DNA of 64,000 nucleotides, from assembly GCF_900109375.1 (NCBI RefSeq), contig NZ_FOAB01000006.1:363097-427096 (forward strand), given 5' to 3'. Position numbers and translations under genes: made by a program. Source of the DNA: Aquimarina amphilecti (GTDB taxonomy: Bacteria; Bacteroidota; Bacteroidia; Flavobacteriales; Flavobacteriaceae). The stretch's first letter is position 1, and every line of letters begins with the position of its first letter. Shown one piece after another: positions 46,002-56,649 of the stretch. The notes beneath the pieces are model-generated. The model did not search any database and was not told where the DNA came from. It worked only from the letters and a program-made list of their open reading frames with translations.

Positions 46002-48308
46002 ATGAATCAGGATTATATTAAACCAGATAACTGGTCTATAATTGAAGAAGGATTTGATGTAGAACGAGTTAAATCCTCAGAGAGTCTTTTTAGTATAGGT
46101 AACGGAGCCATGGGGCAACGTGCGAATTTTGAAGAGACGTATACAGGACCTACTTTTCAGGGAAGTTATATTGCAGGAGTATATTATCCTGATAAAACCA
46201 GAGTTGGTTGGTGGAAGAATGGATATCCAGAATATTTTGCAAAGGTATTGAATGCGCCAAACTGGATTGGAATTGATGTAGAAATTAATGGAGAAAAATT
46301 AAATCTTCATAAGTGTAAGACAGTATCAGATTTTCGTAGAGAACTTAATATGAAAGAAGGTTGGTACCAACGTTCTTTCAAAGCAGTTTTAAGAAACAAC
46401 ACGGAGATATTAGTAAGATCTACAAGGTTTTTAAGTTTAGATTTAGACGAAGTTGGAGCTATTAAATATGAAGTTACTTCTCTAAATAAAGAAGCTATAG
46501 TCCATTTCACACCTTATTTGGATGCTGGAATTACTAATGAAGATACAAACTGGGATGACAAATTTTGGGATACATATGAAGTATCACATAAAGGGAACGC
46601 GGCTTACATATCTTCAAAAACAATGAAAACAGAGTTCCATGTATGTACAGGAATGCTTAATCAATTGTTTTTAGATGGTAAAAAACAAGATGTTTATCCT
46701 ACTGTTGAAACTAACAAAACCTATGCAAGTCTTAAGTATGAGGTGAAAGTAGAAAAAGGTCAAACTACCGAATTACATAAATTTGGGGGATATACAGTTT
46801 CATTAAATCACAAACAAGAAGACATAGCGTCTGCTAGTGCTGCAGTTTTAAAACAAGCTTCTGAATCTGGATTCGAAGCTTTGTTAGATTTACAAAAGAA
46901 AGCCTGGTCCAAGATTTGGGAAATGGCAGATATTGTTATTGACGGAGATGTAAAAGCACAGCAAGGAATTCGTTTTAATATTTTTCAATTGAATCAAACC
47001 TATTTAGGTAAAGATGCGCGATTAAATATTGGACCTAAAGGCTTTACTGGAGAAAAATATGGAGGAAGTACCTATTGGGATACCGAAGCATATTGCATAC
47101 CTTTTTATATGGCTACTAAAAATCAGAATGTAGCTAGGAGTTTATTACAGTATCGTTACAATCATTTAGATAAGGCGATTGAAAATGCTGAAAAACTTGG
47201 ATTTACGAATGGAGCAGCATTATACCCAATGGTAACCATGAACGGAGAAGAATGTCATAATGAATGGGAGATTACATTCGAAGAGATTCATCGAAACGGC
47301 GCTATGACATTTGCTATTTATAACTATCTACGATATACTGGAGATTATAGTTACATTCCAGAAATGGGATTAGAGGTAATGATAGCTATTGCTCGTTTTT
47401 GGCATCAGAGAGCTACTTTTTCTACGGATAAAGAAAAATATGTGATACTAGGCGTAACTGGACCGAACGAGTATGAGAACAACATCAATAATAACTGGTA
47501 TACTAATTATTTAGCAAAATGGTGTATTGAGTATTGTGTTGAAAATATTGAAAAGGTTAAGTCAGAATATGAGATTGATTATAATAGAATTATAGAAAAG
47601 ACAAAACTTGGCCAAGAAGAAATAAATGCAATGCTAAAGGTAGCTGAAAAAATGTATTTTCCATATTCTGAAAAACACCAAGTATACTTGCAACAAGATG
47701 GCTTCTTAGATAAGGAACTTATTACTGTTGACAATCTGGATAAATCGCAAAGACCTATTAATCAAAAGTGGAGCTGGGATAGAATTCTAAGATCTCCTTA
47801 TATAAAGCAAGCAGATACCTTGCAAGGTTTCTATATGTTCGAAGATCAATTCACAAAAGAAGAATTGAAACGCCATTTTGATTTTTATGAGCCATTTACA
47901 GTGCATGAATCTTCACTTTCACCTTGTGTACATAGTATACAAGCTGCTACTCTAGATAGAATGGATCAGGCATATACGTTCTATTTAAGAACTTCTAGAT
48001 TAGATTTAGATGACTATAATAAAGAAGTTGAAGAAGGACTGCATATTACAAGTATGGCAGGAACTTGGATGAGTATTGTAGAAGGTTTTGGAGGGTTAAG
48101 AGTAAAGAATGATAGATTGTCATTTACACCTAAAATACCTAAAGAATGGAAAGGTTATGCATTCAATGTAAACTTTAGGAACAGTATATTAAAGGTAAAT
48201 GTTTCTCAAGAAGGAACTACTTTTAATTTAGAAGGAGAACATGAGTTATTGATATATGTAGATGGAAAGGAATTTACAATATCTCCAAATAGTTTGATGA
48301 GCGTTTAA
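46002..48308 (+). CDS. GH65 family phosphorylase, probable maltose phosphorylase
   Basis: The protein has 768 residues from the ATG at 46002; upstream alternatives lie in the spacer. The N-terminal beta-sandwich (about 10-270) is followed by the (alpha/alpha)6 barrel. It contains GEECHNEWEITFEEIHRNGAM with the general-acid Glu, the GVTGPNEYENN segment, DQFTKEE, and HESSLSPCVHSIQA, where the phosphate contacts lie. Family enzymes split maltose, trehalose, kojibiose or nigerose with phosphate. Between an MFS importer, pgmB and two alpha-glucanases, maltose is the likely substrate, giving glucose and beta-glucose-1-phosphate. There is no signal peptide, so it is cytosolic. It ends at a good terminator. 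Confidence 0.9.
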   Translation: MNQDYIKPDNWSIIEEGFDVERVKSSESLFSIGNGAMGQRANFEETYTGPTFQGSYIAGVYYPDKTRVGWWKNGYPEYFAKVLNAPNWIGIDVEINGEKLNLHKCKTVSDFRRELNMKEGWYQRSFKAVLRNNTEILVRSTRFLSLDLDEVGAIKYEVTSLNKEAIVHFTPYLDAGITNEDTNWDDKFWDTYEVSHKGNAAYISSKTMKTEFHVCTGMLNQLFLDGKKQDVYPTVETNKTYASLKYEVKVEKGQTTELHKFGGYTVSLNHKQEDIASASAAVLKQASESGFEALLDLQKKAWSKIWEMADIVIDGDVKAQQGIRFNIFQLNQTYLGKDARLNIGPKGFTGEKYGGSTYWDTEAYCIPFYMATKNQNVARSLLQYRYNHLDKAIENAEKLGFTNGAALYPMVTMNGEECHNEWEITFEEIHRNGAMTFAIYNYLRYTGDYSYIPEMGLEVMIAIARFWHQRATFSTDKEKYVILGVTGPNEYENNINNNWYTNYLAKWCIEYCVENIEKVKSEYEIDYNRIIEKTKLGQEEINAMLKVAEKMYFPYSEKHQVYLQQDGFLDKELITVDNLDKSQRPINQKWSWDRILRSPYIKQADTLQGFYMFEDQFTKEELKRHFDFYEPFTVHESSLSPCVHSIQAATLDRMDQAYTFYLRTSRLDLDDYNKEVEEGLHITSMAGTWMSIVEGFGGLRVKNDRLSFTPKIPKEWKGYAFNVNFRNSILKVNVSQEGTTFNLEGEHELLIYVDGKEFTISPNSLMSV

Positions 48309-48330
48309 TTCATTTATATAAATGAAATGT

Positions 48331-48364
48331 AAATACCCCAAAAGCAAAAGTTTTTGGGGTATTT
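48331..48364 (+). terminator. Terminator after the GH65 gene
   Basis: A 13-bp stem AAATACCCCAAAA (48331-48343) pairs with TTTTGGGGTATTT (48352-48364) across an 8-base loop. It lies between GH65 and the next GH13 gene, so the two GH13 genes may be partly independent of the MFS-pgmB-GH65 transcript. Confidence 0.75.
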
Positions 48365-48417
48365 AATTCAATTCTAGTTTTAGAATTAGGTAAAATTTAC
48401 AAATCAAAATTAAATCA

Positions 48418-50280
48418 ATGAAGAATATATTAACCGTGCTTTTTGGGTTAATCGTTTCATTAACCTTTGGGCAGATCGAAAAAATAGAACCTCCGTTTTG
48501 GTGGAGTGGTATGCAGTCTAACCAATTGCAGTTAATGTGTTATGGTAACGATATATCTAAATACAATATAGAAATAGAAGGTATAACCATAACTGATATT
48601 ACAAAAACAGAAAACTCTAATTATGTTTTTATAACTATTGATACTAAAGATGTACCATCTGGTAAAGTCTTGATTAATTTCAAGGAGAATGAAAAAGTAG
48701 CTTTTTCAGAATCTTATGAATTTAAGGCTAGACGAAAAGGATCAGTAGATCGAAAAGGGTTTGATAGTAGTGATGTGATGTATTTGATTATGCCAGATCG
48801 CTTCGCGAATGGTAATCTAGATAATGATTCACATAAGGATACTGTCGAAAAGGCAAATCGTTCTAACCCTGGTGGGCGTCATGGAGGAGATATACAAGGA
48901 GTAATAGATCATTTAGATTATTTAAATGATTTAGGAGCAACTGCACTTTGGAGTACGCCTTTATTAGAAGATAATGAATCTACTTATTCTTATCATACGT
49001 ATGCACAAAGTGATCTTTATAAAATTGATTCGAGATATGGAACTAATGAAGATTATAAAAGATTAGCTACTGAAGTGCATAAGTTGGATATGAAATTGAT
49101 TATGGATTATGTAACGAATCATTGGGGATCTAAACATTGGATGATTCAAGATTTACCAACAAAGGATTGGATTCACCAGTGGCCCGAGGGTTTCAGAAGA
49201 AGTAATTATAGAATGACGACTCAGTTTGATACCAATGCTTCTACAGTTGATGCAAAAGGATGTATGGATGGCTGGTTTGATACTACAATGCCCGATATGA
49301 ACCAAAGCAATCCATTACTTCTTAACTATATAACTCAAAATGCAATTTGGTGGATAGAATATGCCGATTTGGATGGTTTTAGAGTGGACACATATTCATA
49401 TAATGATAAAGAAGGAATTGCAAAATGGACCAAAGCCATCATGGATGAGTATCCTAAATTTAATATTGTAGGAGAGGTTTGGATGCATGATCAAGCACAG
49501 ATGGCGTATTGGCAAAAAGATAGTAAAATTGGAGCAATAGATAATTACAATTCACATTTACCTTCTGTTATGGATTTTACACTCCATGATGCGGTTACCG
49601 TTATGTTTGATGAAGATGGTAATTCTTGGGATAAAGGAATGATCAGGGCCTATGAAAATTTCACCAATGATTTTTTATATCCAGATATTGATAATATACT
49701 ATTGTTTGCAGGTAACCATGATACGAATAGAATCAATGAGATTTATCAGAGTGATATTAATAAATATAAGATGGTAATGACCCTAATTTTTACTACTAGA
49801 GGTATTCCTCAGATCTATTACGGAGATGAAATAGGAATGTTAGGTAATAGAGATAAAAAAGGCGATGGTGATATTCGTAGAGATTTTCCTGGAGGATGGC
49901 CGGATGATAAAAGAAGTGCATTTATCTCGGAAACTTCAAAGGATAAAGTAGGAGGTAGAACACAAGATGAAGAAGCATTTCATGCGTTTACCAAAAAAGT
50001 ATTAAACTGGAGAAAATCAAGTATTGCTATTCATAAAGGAAAGCTATTACAGTACATACCTTTTAATCATGTATATGTCTATTTCAGGTATACTGAAAAT
50101 GAAAGAATAATGGTCGTCATTAATAATAATTCTGAAAATCAGGAACTTGATATGACCCGTTTTGAGGAAGGATTAAAAGGTTTAAAAATGGGGAAAGACA
50201 TTATTACTGATACTACCATTGACGTTAGCGAAAATATAGCAATTCCGGCTAAAACATCAATGATTATAGAATTACAATAA
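48418..50280 (+). CDS. GH13 cyclomaltodextrinase/neopullulanase-like amylase (SusA-type)
   Basis: The protein has 620 residues. A signal peptide (ending SLTFGQ) exports it to the periplasm. The Cyc-maltodext_N-type domain (about 20-110, PPFWWSGMQSNQLQLMCYG) precedes the GH13 barrel, with MPDRFANG, DYVTNHWG, the nucleophile Asp in DGFRVDTYSY, the acid Glu in IVGEVWMHD and the third Asp in FAGNHDTNRI. A C-terminal beta domain follows. It matches the SusA/neopullulanase group, which cuts imported maltodextrins to maltose and glucose. The next GH13 gene starts 26 bp downstream. Confidence 0.92.
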   Translation: MKNILTVLFGLIVSLTFGQIEKIEPPFWWSGMQSNQLQLMCYGNDISKYNIEIEGITITDITKTENSNYVFITIDTKDVPSGKVLINFKENEKVAFSESYEFKARRKGSVDRKGFDSSDVMYLIMPDRFANGNLDNDSHKDTVEKANRSNPGGRHGGDIQGVIDHLDYLNDLGATALWSTPLLEDNESTYSYHTYAQSDLYKIDSRYGTNEDYKRLATEVHKLDMKLIMDYVTNHWGSKHWMIQDLPTKDWIHQWPEGFRRSNYRMTTQFDTNASTVDAKGCMDGWFDTTMPDMNQSNPLLLNYITQNAIWWIEYADLDGFRVDTYSYNDKEGIAKWTKAIMDEYPKFNIVGEVWMHDQAQMAYWQKDSKIGAIDNYNSHLPSVMDFTLHDAVTVMFDEDGNSWDKGMIRAYENFTNDFLYPDIDNILLFAGNHDTNRINEIYQSDINKYKMVMTLIFTTRGIPQIYYGDEIGMLGNRDKKGDGDIRRDFPGGWPDDKRSAFISETSKDKVGGRTQDEEAFHAFTKKVLNWRKSSIAIHKGKLLQYIPFNHVYVYFRYTENERIMVVINNNSENQELDMTRFEEGLKGLKMGKDIITDTTIDVSENIAIPAKTSMIIELQ

Positions 50281-50305
50281 ACTTTAAAAACAAAATTATA
50301 AAATA

Positions 50306-51694
50306 ATGAGAAAAGTAACTTTCTGTCTTGTCGTAGCAGGCATGATAATTTCCTGTGGAAAGCAAAAAAAAGAAGAAACAGTTGCAAAAGCAGAAACTGT
50401 TGTAGAAGAAGTAAGTAAAGGATTAGCTGCTGTTAGTGGCGCTATGATGGAAAATGCGGTGATATATGAAGCAAATATTCGTCAATATTCTGAAGAAGGA
50501 TCTTTCAAAGCTTTTACTAAGGATATTCCTACTTTAAAAAACCTTGGAGTAAAAATACTTTGGGTTATGCCTATTTATCCAATATCTACTACCAAAAGTA
50601 AGGGATCACTAGGTAGTTATTATGCGATTTCTGATTACACCAAAGTAAATCCAGAATTTGGAACCTTAGAAGATTTTAGAGAGTTGGTAAGAACAGCACA
50701 TGATAATGGGATTTATGTTGTGTTAGATTGGGTAGCAAATCATACCGGATGGGATCATGTCTGGTTAAAAGAACACCCTGAATTTTATACTAAAAATGAT
50801 AAAGGAGAAATTACGCATACTGTAGGTACTGATTGGACGGATGTTGCAGATCTTGATTATGATAATGAAGAGATGAGAAAAGGAATGTTAGATGCAATGA
50901 AGTATTGGGTAGAGCAAGAAGGAGTAGATGGTTTTCGTTGTGACGTAGCTGGGATGGTGCCAGTTGATTTTTGGAATAACACAGTTGCAGAACTTAAGAA
51001 AATTAAACCTGTATTTATGCTAGCTGAAGGTTGGGAATCAGAATTAATGGAAAAAGCATTCGATATGGGTTATGGATGGGATACACATCATGTAATGAAT
51101 CATATCGCTAAAGGAGAAAACACCGTAGACGCTTGGGATAAAAGAATGGTTCAAGTAGATTCTATGTATGCTAAAGACGATATCTTAATGAACTTTACCT
51201 CCAATCACGATGAGAATTCTTGGAATGGGACTGTGCAAGAAAGAATGGGTGATTCTAAAGAATTATTCGCTGCATTATCATATGTAGCTCCTGGAATGCC
51301 GTTAATTTATTCTGGACAAGAATATGATATGGATAAGCGTTTATTGTTTTTTGAAAAAGATACGATCATCAAAAAGAAAGATGTATTCTATCCACTATAT
51401 GAAAAATTAGGAAAGCTTAAAAATGAAAACTCAGCATTACATGGGGGTAAAAATGCAGCTTCATATAATAGAATTAAAACTTCAGCAGATACTAAAGTGT
51501 TGGCTTTTAAAAGAGAAAAAGAAGGAGATAAAGTCGTTTTTGTTGCAAATATGACAAAAGAATCTGTGAAATTTACAGCAGAGTACGATGGTAAATTTAA
51601 AGATTATCTTTCTGGAGAATATGTGGATGGTGCTAAAGGTCAGGAATATGAGTTAGATCCTTGGCAGTATTTGATATTGATTAAACAAGAATAA
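50306..51694 (+). CDS. GH13 alpha-amylase family lipoprotein
   Basis: The protein has 462 residues, with lipobox MIISCGKQKK, so it is membrane-anchored. A short linker with Lys/Glu repeats precedes the GH13 barrel, with IYEANIRQYS, LDWVANHTGWDH, the nucleophile Asp in DGFRCDVAGMV, the acid Glu in FMLAEGWESE and the third Asp in FTSNHDENSW. A short C-terminal beta domain follows (VFVANMTKESVKF). It is smaller than the upstream GH13 protein and lacks N-terminal binding domains. It probably trims maltodextrins in the periplasm. The last gene of the plus arm, it ends at the strong inverted repeat at 51701-51760. Confidence 0.91.
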   Translation: MRKVTFCLVVAGMIISCGKQKKEETVAKAETVVEEVSKGLAAVSGAMMENAVIYEANIRQYSEEGSFKAFTKDIPTLKNLGVKILWVMPIYPISTTKSKGSLGSYYAISDYTKVNPEFGTLEDFRELVRTAHDNGIYVVLDWVANHTGWDHVWLKEHPEFYTKNDKGEITHTVGTDWTDVADLDYDNEEMRKGMLDAMKYWVEQEGVDGFRCDVAGMVPVDFWNNTVAELKKIKPVFMLAEGWESELMEKAFDMGYGWDTHHVMNHIAKGENTVDAWDKRMVQVDSMYAKDDILMNFTSNHDENSWNGTVQERMGDSKELFAALSYVAPGMPLIYSGQEYDMDKRLLFFEKDTIIKKKDVFYPLYEKLGKLKNENSALHGGKNAASYNRIKTSADTKVLAFKREKEGDKVVFVANMTKESVKFTAEYDGKFKDYLSGEYVDGAKGQEYELDPWQYLILIKQE

Positions 51695-51700
51695 TCAAAG

Positions 51701-51760
51701 TATAGAAACAAAAATAAAGAAGCCACTTATCAAAGTGGCTTCTTTATTTTTGTTTCTATA
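51701..51760. terminator. Bidirectional terminator with a 28-bp perfect stem
   Basis: Left arm 51701-51728 and right arm 51733-51760 are exact reverse complements, with a 4-base ATCA loop. Inner core AGCCACTT/AAGTGGCT is flanked by A/T-rich arms. It lies in the spacer between two convergent genes (stops at 51694 and 51773) and suits termination on both strands. At 28 bp the stem is much longer than needed. Confidence 0.93.
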
Positions 51761-51772
51761 ATGAATGTAAGG

Positions 51773-54292
51773 CTAAAACTTAATAACTCGCTTTGTGGTT
51801 TGTTGTTCTTTGGTTTCTATATTAAATATATAAACACCAGATTCTAAGCCCGACATATCAATTGTATTTTTCGTTGTTTCTAATACCTTTTTGCCATTAT
51901 AATCGAAAACTGTTACACGATCTATAGGAATACTTATATATATATTACCTTTAGTTGGGTTTGGATATATACTAAATTCATCTTGGTTAAATTCGTCCGT
52001 ATTAAGTAATGCATCATAGGTAATACTAAATTCTAAAGCTGATAGATTTCCATCGCCAGAAACACTATTCGCACTATTCGCATCAATATTTAGTGTAATA
52101 ACTCCCGTTGTAGTAGGCACAACCTGAACAATGTAAGTTTCATCTGAACCAGAAAAATTAAGTAGTGATCCATTTGTAATAATGATATCGTTGATATCAA
52201 AATTAAGTACGCTTTCAGAAAATGTAATAGTTATAGGAATAGGGTTAGCTGCAGTTGGAGAACTTTCGGTAGAAGTAATAATTACTGTTGGTTCGTCATT
52301 GGCACTAGTAACAGTAATCATAAATGTTTGATCGGTAGAAGTATCAACTCCTCCGTTAGCAGTTCCTCCATCATCAGATAGGTTTACAGTAACCGTTGTA
52401 CTTCCAAAAGCATTTGCAGCTGGGGTATAGGTTAAATTTCCAGTTACATCTATTGCGGGTTGACTACTGAATAACATATTGTTATCATTAGTTATATTAA
52501 AAGTAAGGATTTGTGTATTTCCATCTCCATCATCAATATTAGAAACAAATCCATTTACAGTTTGTGCACCAGAATCCTCTGTAACTGTTTGGTCCGGATT
52601 AACAGGTAAAGAAAAGCTTGGAGCATCATTTACTTCATTAATAGTAATTATAAATGTTTGATCAGCAGAAGTATCGATCCCTCCATTGGCGGTTCCTCCA
52701 TTATCAGATAGATTTACGGTAACAGTTGTATTTCCCGAAGCATTTGCGGTAGGTGTAAAGCTAAGGTTTCCAGTTGCATCTATTGCAGGCTGACTGCTGA
52801 AGAGAGCGTTGTTATCATTTGTTACATTAAAAGTAAGTGTTTGTGTATTTTCATCTCCATCATCAATAGCAGAAGCAAATCCATTTACGGTTTGTACACC
52901 AGAATCCTCTGTAACTGTTTGATCTGGATTAACAGGTAAAGAAAAGCTTGGAGCATCATTTACTTCATTAATGGTTATAATAAAGGTTTGATCAGCAGAA
53001 GTATCGATTCCTCCATTAGCAGTTCCTCCGTCATCAGATAAGTTTACAGTTATGGTTACATTTCCAGAAATGTTCGCAGCAGATGTGTATGCAAGGTTTC
53101 CTGTAATTTCGTCTATTGTAGGTTGACTACTGAATAATGCATTGTTGTTATTCGTTACATTAAATGTAAGTGTTTGAGTGTTTCCATCTCCATCATCAAT
53201 AGCAGAGGCAAATCCATTTACAGTCTGCATTCCAGAATCTTCTATGACTGTTTGATCTGGACTAGTAGGGAGTGAAAAACTCGGAGCCGAATTAGAAGGG
53301 ATAGTGTTTATAGTATAGTTGTCCGAGTCTGCAGCAACTCCTGTATTTCCAGCCGCATCTGTGTATCCCGTTCCTACGCTAATAATATTTGTGGTATCTT
53401 GTATATTTGGTGTAGGGGTAAATAATCCAGTATATATAACTGGATTCGCTGTTACCATAAATCCTGATAAAGCACCATTTTGAACTGTAACATCAGCTGA
53501 TGTAAATCCTACTGGAACTTCACTAAAGGTAAAGGTAATAGTAGAGGTTTCTCCCATTGTGAGAGCAACATCCGAAAGGGAAATACTAACTGTTGGAGGT
53601 GTTAAATCTCCTAAAAAGGCACTACCTGTAAAATTACCTGTTACATTATCTGGATGTGTATAGTTTCCAAAACTCCAATTATTAACGGAGTCATATATTT
53701 GAATTAAGCAATCACCTATTGTACTGTTACAAGTAGTTGGCCCTGTGTATATACCTTGATCAGAAATTAATAGAATTTGTGCACTTGATAATCCTGTATT
53801 AGTAGTTATAAAAGGAAAACCATTATCACCATCAATGGCGGATAGAAAAACACCAGGAGTTGCTCTTGTACCAGTTACTGCTACAATATCTTCTGCAGAT
53901 GCTAAATCAAATCCAGCGTTGATTTCATCTACAATACCTACAGAAGCCATTTCCGTGTTCCCATCTGCATCAGTAATATTAACTACTGTTCCAGCATCAA
54001 TAGTACTACCAGTATTATTGGTCCATATTAAATCTCCTTCATTTACTGCGGATGAAAATTGCATTCCATCCCATTCTTCATCTATAAACGTTATAGTGGT
54101 TCCGTTAATGGCATCGTCTAATAAAACAAAAGAAAATCCATCTTCTTGATCTGCGCCTCCATTGTCAGTATGAAATGCTACAAAAGCAATATCACCTGGA
54201 GCGTCTATTAGATTATTTTGATTCTGAGAAAAAGCTTTGAATGAGGTTAGAATTACAATTGACAAAGCTATTATAAGTGATTTTTTTTTCAT
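51773..54292 (-). CDS. Type IX-secreted protein with Ig-like and three cadherin-like repeats
   Basis: The protein has 839 residues from the ATG at 54292, which gives a standard signal peptide (MKKKSLIIALSIVILTSF...FSQ). A longer reading would place 28 residues before it. The N-terminal domain (PGDIAFVAFHTDNGG...EDGFSFVLLDD) is common in flavobacterial surface proteins. A bacterial Ig-like domain (about 235-325, SISLSDVALTMGETSTITF) follows, then three cadherin-like repeats of about 110 residues (APSFSLPVNPDQTVTEDSG). Another Ig-like domain precedes the C-terminal type A sorting domain (IYPNPTKGNIYIS...LESGVYIFNI). No enzyme motif is seen, so adhesion or spacing at the surface is likely. Confidence 0.87.
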   Translation of the reverse strand: MKKKSLIIALSIVILTSFKAFSQNQNNLIDAPGDIAFVAFHTDNGGADQEDGFSFVLLDDAINGTTITFIDEEWDGMQFSSAVNEGDLIWTNNTGSTIDAGTVVNITDADGNTEMASVGIVDEINAGFDLASAEDIVAVTGTRATPGVFLSAIDGDNGFPFITTNTGLSSAQILLISDQGIYTGPTTCNSTIGDCLIQIYDSVNNWSFGNYTHPDNVTGNFTGSAFLGDLTPPTVSISLSDVALTMGETSTITFTFSEVPVGFTSADVTVQNGALSGFMVTANPVIYTGLFTPTPNIQDTTNIISVGTGYTDAAGNTGVAADSDNYTINTIPSNSAPSFSLPTSPDQTVIEDSGMQTVNGFASAIDDGDGNTQTLTFNVTNNNNALFSSQPTIDEITGNLAYTSAANISGNVTITVNLSDDGGTANGGIDTSADQTFIITINEVNDAPSFSLPVNPDQTVTEDSGVQTVNGFASAIDDGDENTQTLTFNVTNDNNALFSSQPAIDATGNLSFTPTANASGNTTVTVNLSDNGGTANGGIDTSADQTFIITINEVNDAPSFSLPVNPDQTVTEDSGAQTVNGFVSNIDDGDGNTQILTFNITNDNNMLFSSQPAIDVTGNLTYTPAANAFGSTTVTVNLSDDGGTANGGVDTSTDQTFMITVTSANDEPTVIITSTESSPTAANPIPITITFSESVLNFDINDIIITNGSLLNFSGSDETYIVQVVPTTTGVITLNIDANSANSVSGDGNLSALEFSITYDALLNTDEFNQDEFSIYPNPTKGNIYISIPIDRVTVFDYNGKKVLETTKNTIDMSGLESGVYIFNIETKEQQTTKRVIKF
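52596..52972 (-). repeat. Near-identical tandem repeats inside the cadherin-like protein gene
   Basis: The three cadherin-like units repeat with periods of 330 bp and 333 bp. A 47-bp stretch is identical between 52596-52642 and 52926-52972. Such identity points to recent duplication or gene conversion. Confidence 0.85.
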
Positions 54293-54537
54293 GTCAAAAA
54301 TGAAATTAATTTGGGTGAATTTATGACTATTATGTGACCATAAAGATACTAAAATATGAATGAAGCTTATGATCATGCATTATGATCTTAATAATATGGT
54401 TTAATAAATCATTTTTTTTTGAGAATACTAAAATGAGGAATAAAGTATTTTGTCATAATACTTTTTTCTTAACTTATTTCATGAAAATGTGTTAAAACCA
54501 TACATTTTTTGTCAGTAATTACTGAATTTATTAACCG

Positions 54538-54547
54538 AAAACGTTTT
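54538..54547. promoter_or_regulatory. LacI-operator-like palindrome upstream of pfkA
   Basis: AAAACGTTTT is a perfect palindrome with central CG. Its core AAACGTTT equals that of the palindrome at 42606-42615 beside lacI. It lies about 53-62 bp before the pfkA start codon. A shared regulator is inference. Confidence 0.4.
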
Positions 54548-54585
54548 AGATTTTTGGTAAATTAGGTTATTGTGGTCAATAACAA

Positions 54586-54593
54586 TAGATTTG
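54586..54593 (+). promoter_or_regulatory. Possible -7 element of pfkA
   Basis: TAGATTTG matches TAnnTTTG exactly. It lies only 6 bp before the start codon, so a transcript from it would be almost leaderless. The -33 region is not clear. This may be chance in AT-rich DNA. Confidence 0.25.
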
Positions 54594-54599
54594 ACTTCA

Positions 54600-55586
54600 A
54601 TGACAAAGAAAGTAAAAAATATCGCTGTACTTACTTCTGGAGGAGATGCTCCAGGAATGAATGCCGCTATAAGAGCGGTAGTTCGTGCGTGTAGTTATTA
54701 TCAGATAGATTGTTTTGGTGTTTATAAAGGTTATGAGGGCCTTATTCACAATGAAATGGAGAAGCTGAACGCACGTTCGGTAAGAAATATAATAAACAAA
54801 GGAGGAACTTTTCTTAAATCTGCCCGTTCTAAGGATTTCCGAACGGAAGAAGGAAGAAGGAAAGCTCATAATAACTTGGTAAAGAATAATATTGATGCAC
54901 TTATCGTAATTGGAGGAGATGGTAGTTTTACAGGTGCATTAAAGCTTTCAGAAGAATTTAATTTCCCTGTGGTCGGAATTCCAGGAACAATCGATAACGA
55001 TATTAACGGTACTGATTATACGATAGGATATGATACTGCTTTAAATACGGTGGTAGAAGCTATAGATAAAATTAGAGATACTGCAAGTTCACATAATAGA
55101 CTATTCTTGATCGAGGTAATGGGGAGAGATGCCGGAGATATAGCTCTCAATGCAGGAATTGGAGCAGGAGCAGAAGAGATATTGATTCCAGAAGAAGATA
55201 TGGGGGTTGATAGGCTTATAGAGTCCTTGAAAAAAAGTAAAAAGACAGGAAAAACTTCTAGTATTATAGTCGTGGCTGAAGGTGATAAATCTGGAAAAAA
55301 TATTTTTGAATTAGGAGAATATGTGGAGGAAAACCTAGTAGATTATGAAGTTAGAGTTTCAGTATTAGGTCATATACAAAGAGGTGGGTCACCAAGTTGT
55401 TATGATAGAGTTCTGGCAAGTAAATTAGGAGTAGGAGCTGTAGAAACATTATTAGAAGGACAAAGTGAAGTGATGATAGGGATTGTTCATAAAAAAGTAG
55501 AAATAGTTCCACTAGCAACCGCTCTTGGAAAAAGAACACACAAACACGATCGATTAATTAAAGTAGCTGATATTACTTCAGTATAA
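54600..55586 (+). CDS. pfkA: ATP-dependent 6-phosphofructokinase
   Basis: The protein has 328 residues from the ATG at 54600, which starts MTKKVKNIAVLTSGGDAPGM; the upstream GTG would add 10 foreign residues. It has the ATP/PPi-site GGDGS (105-109), where Gly after GGD indicates ATP rather than PPi use, GIPGTIDNDINGTDYTIG with the catalytic Asp, EVMGRDAGDIAL and LGHIQRGGSPS. It phosphorylates fructose-6-phosphate in glycolysis in the cytosol. GAPDH follows 42 bp downstream, and the upstream starch locus feeds glucose-6-phosphate into the same pathway. Confidence 0.95.
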   Translation: MTKKVKNIAVLTSGGDAPGMNAAIRAVVRACSYYQIDCFGVYKGYEGLIHNEMEKLNARSVRNIINKGGTFLKSARSKDFRTEEGRRKAHNNLVKNNIDALIVIGGDGSFTGALKLSEEFNFPVVGIPGTIDNDINGTDYTIGYDTALNTVVEAIDKIRDTASSHNRLFLIEVMGRDAGDIALNAGIGAGAEEILIPEEDMGVDRLIESLKKSKKTGKTSSIIVVAEGDKSGKNIFELGEYVEENLVDYEVRVSVLGHIQRGGSPSCYDRVLASKLGVGAVETLLEGQSEVMIGIVHKKVEIVPLATALGKRTHKHDRLIKVADITSV

Positions 55587-55592
55587 ATATAA

Positions 55593-56630
<1,038 letters not shown>

Positions 56631-56649
56631 AGAGGTAACAAATAATATT

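Larger units (their letters stand above)
54293..54599. other. Divergent spacer between the cadherin-like gene and pfkA
   Basis: No gene is seen in 307 bp. It contains GATCAT/ATGATC (54371-54387, 5-base loop), a 14-bp perfect palindrome TCAGTAATTACTGA (54512-54525), the operator-like AAAACGTTTT (54538-54547) and a TAGATTTG promoter-like box (54586-54593). Confidence 0.6.

Noticed and set aside
52300..53300. Tandem 330-bp units as a mobile or satellite repeat
   Set aside because: They are in frame within one gene and encode cadherin-like domains; no inverted ends or transposase are present.
53835..54149. A 104-codon plus-strand ORF inside the cadherin-like gene
   Set aside because: It lies antisense to the N-terminal domain of a well-supported secreted protein and shows no family features.
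54293..54376. A longer N-terminus for the cadherin-like protein
   Set aside because: It would bury a standard signal peptide behind 28 residues; the ATG at 54292 gives the normal arrangement.
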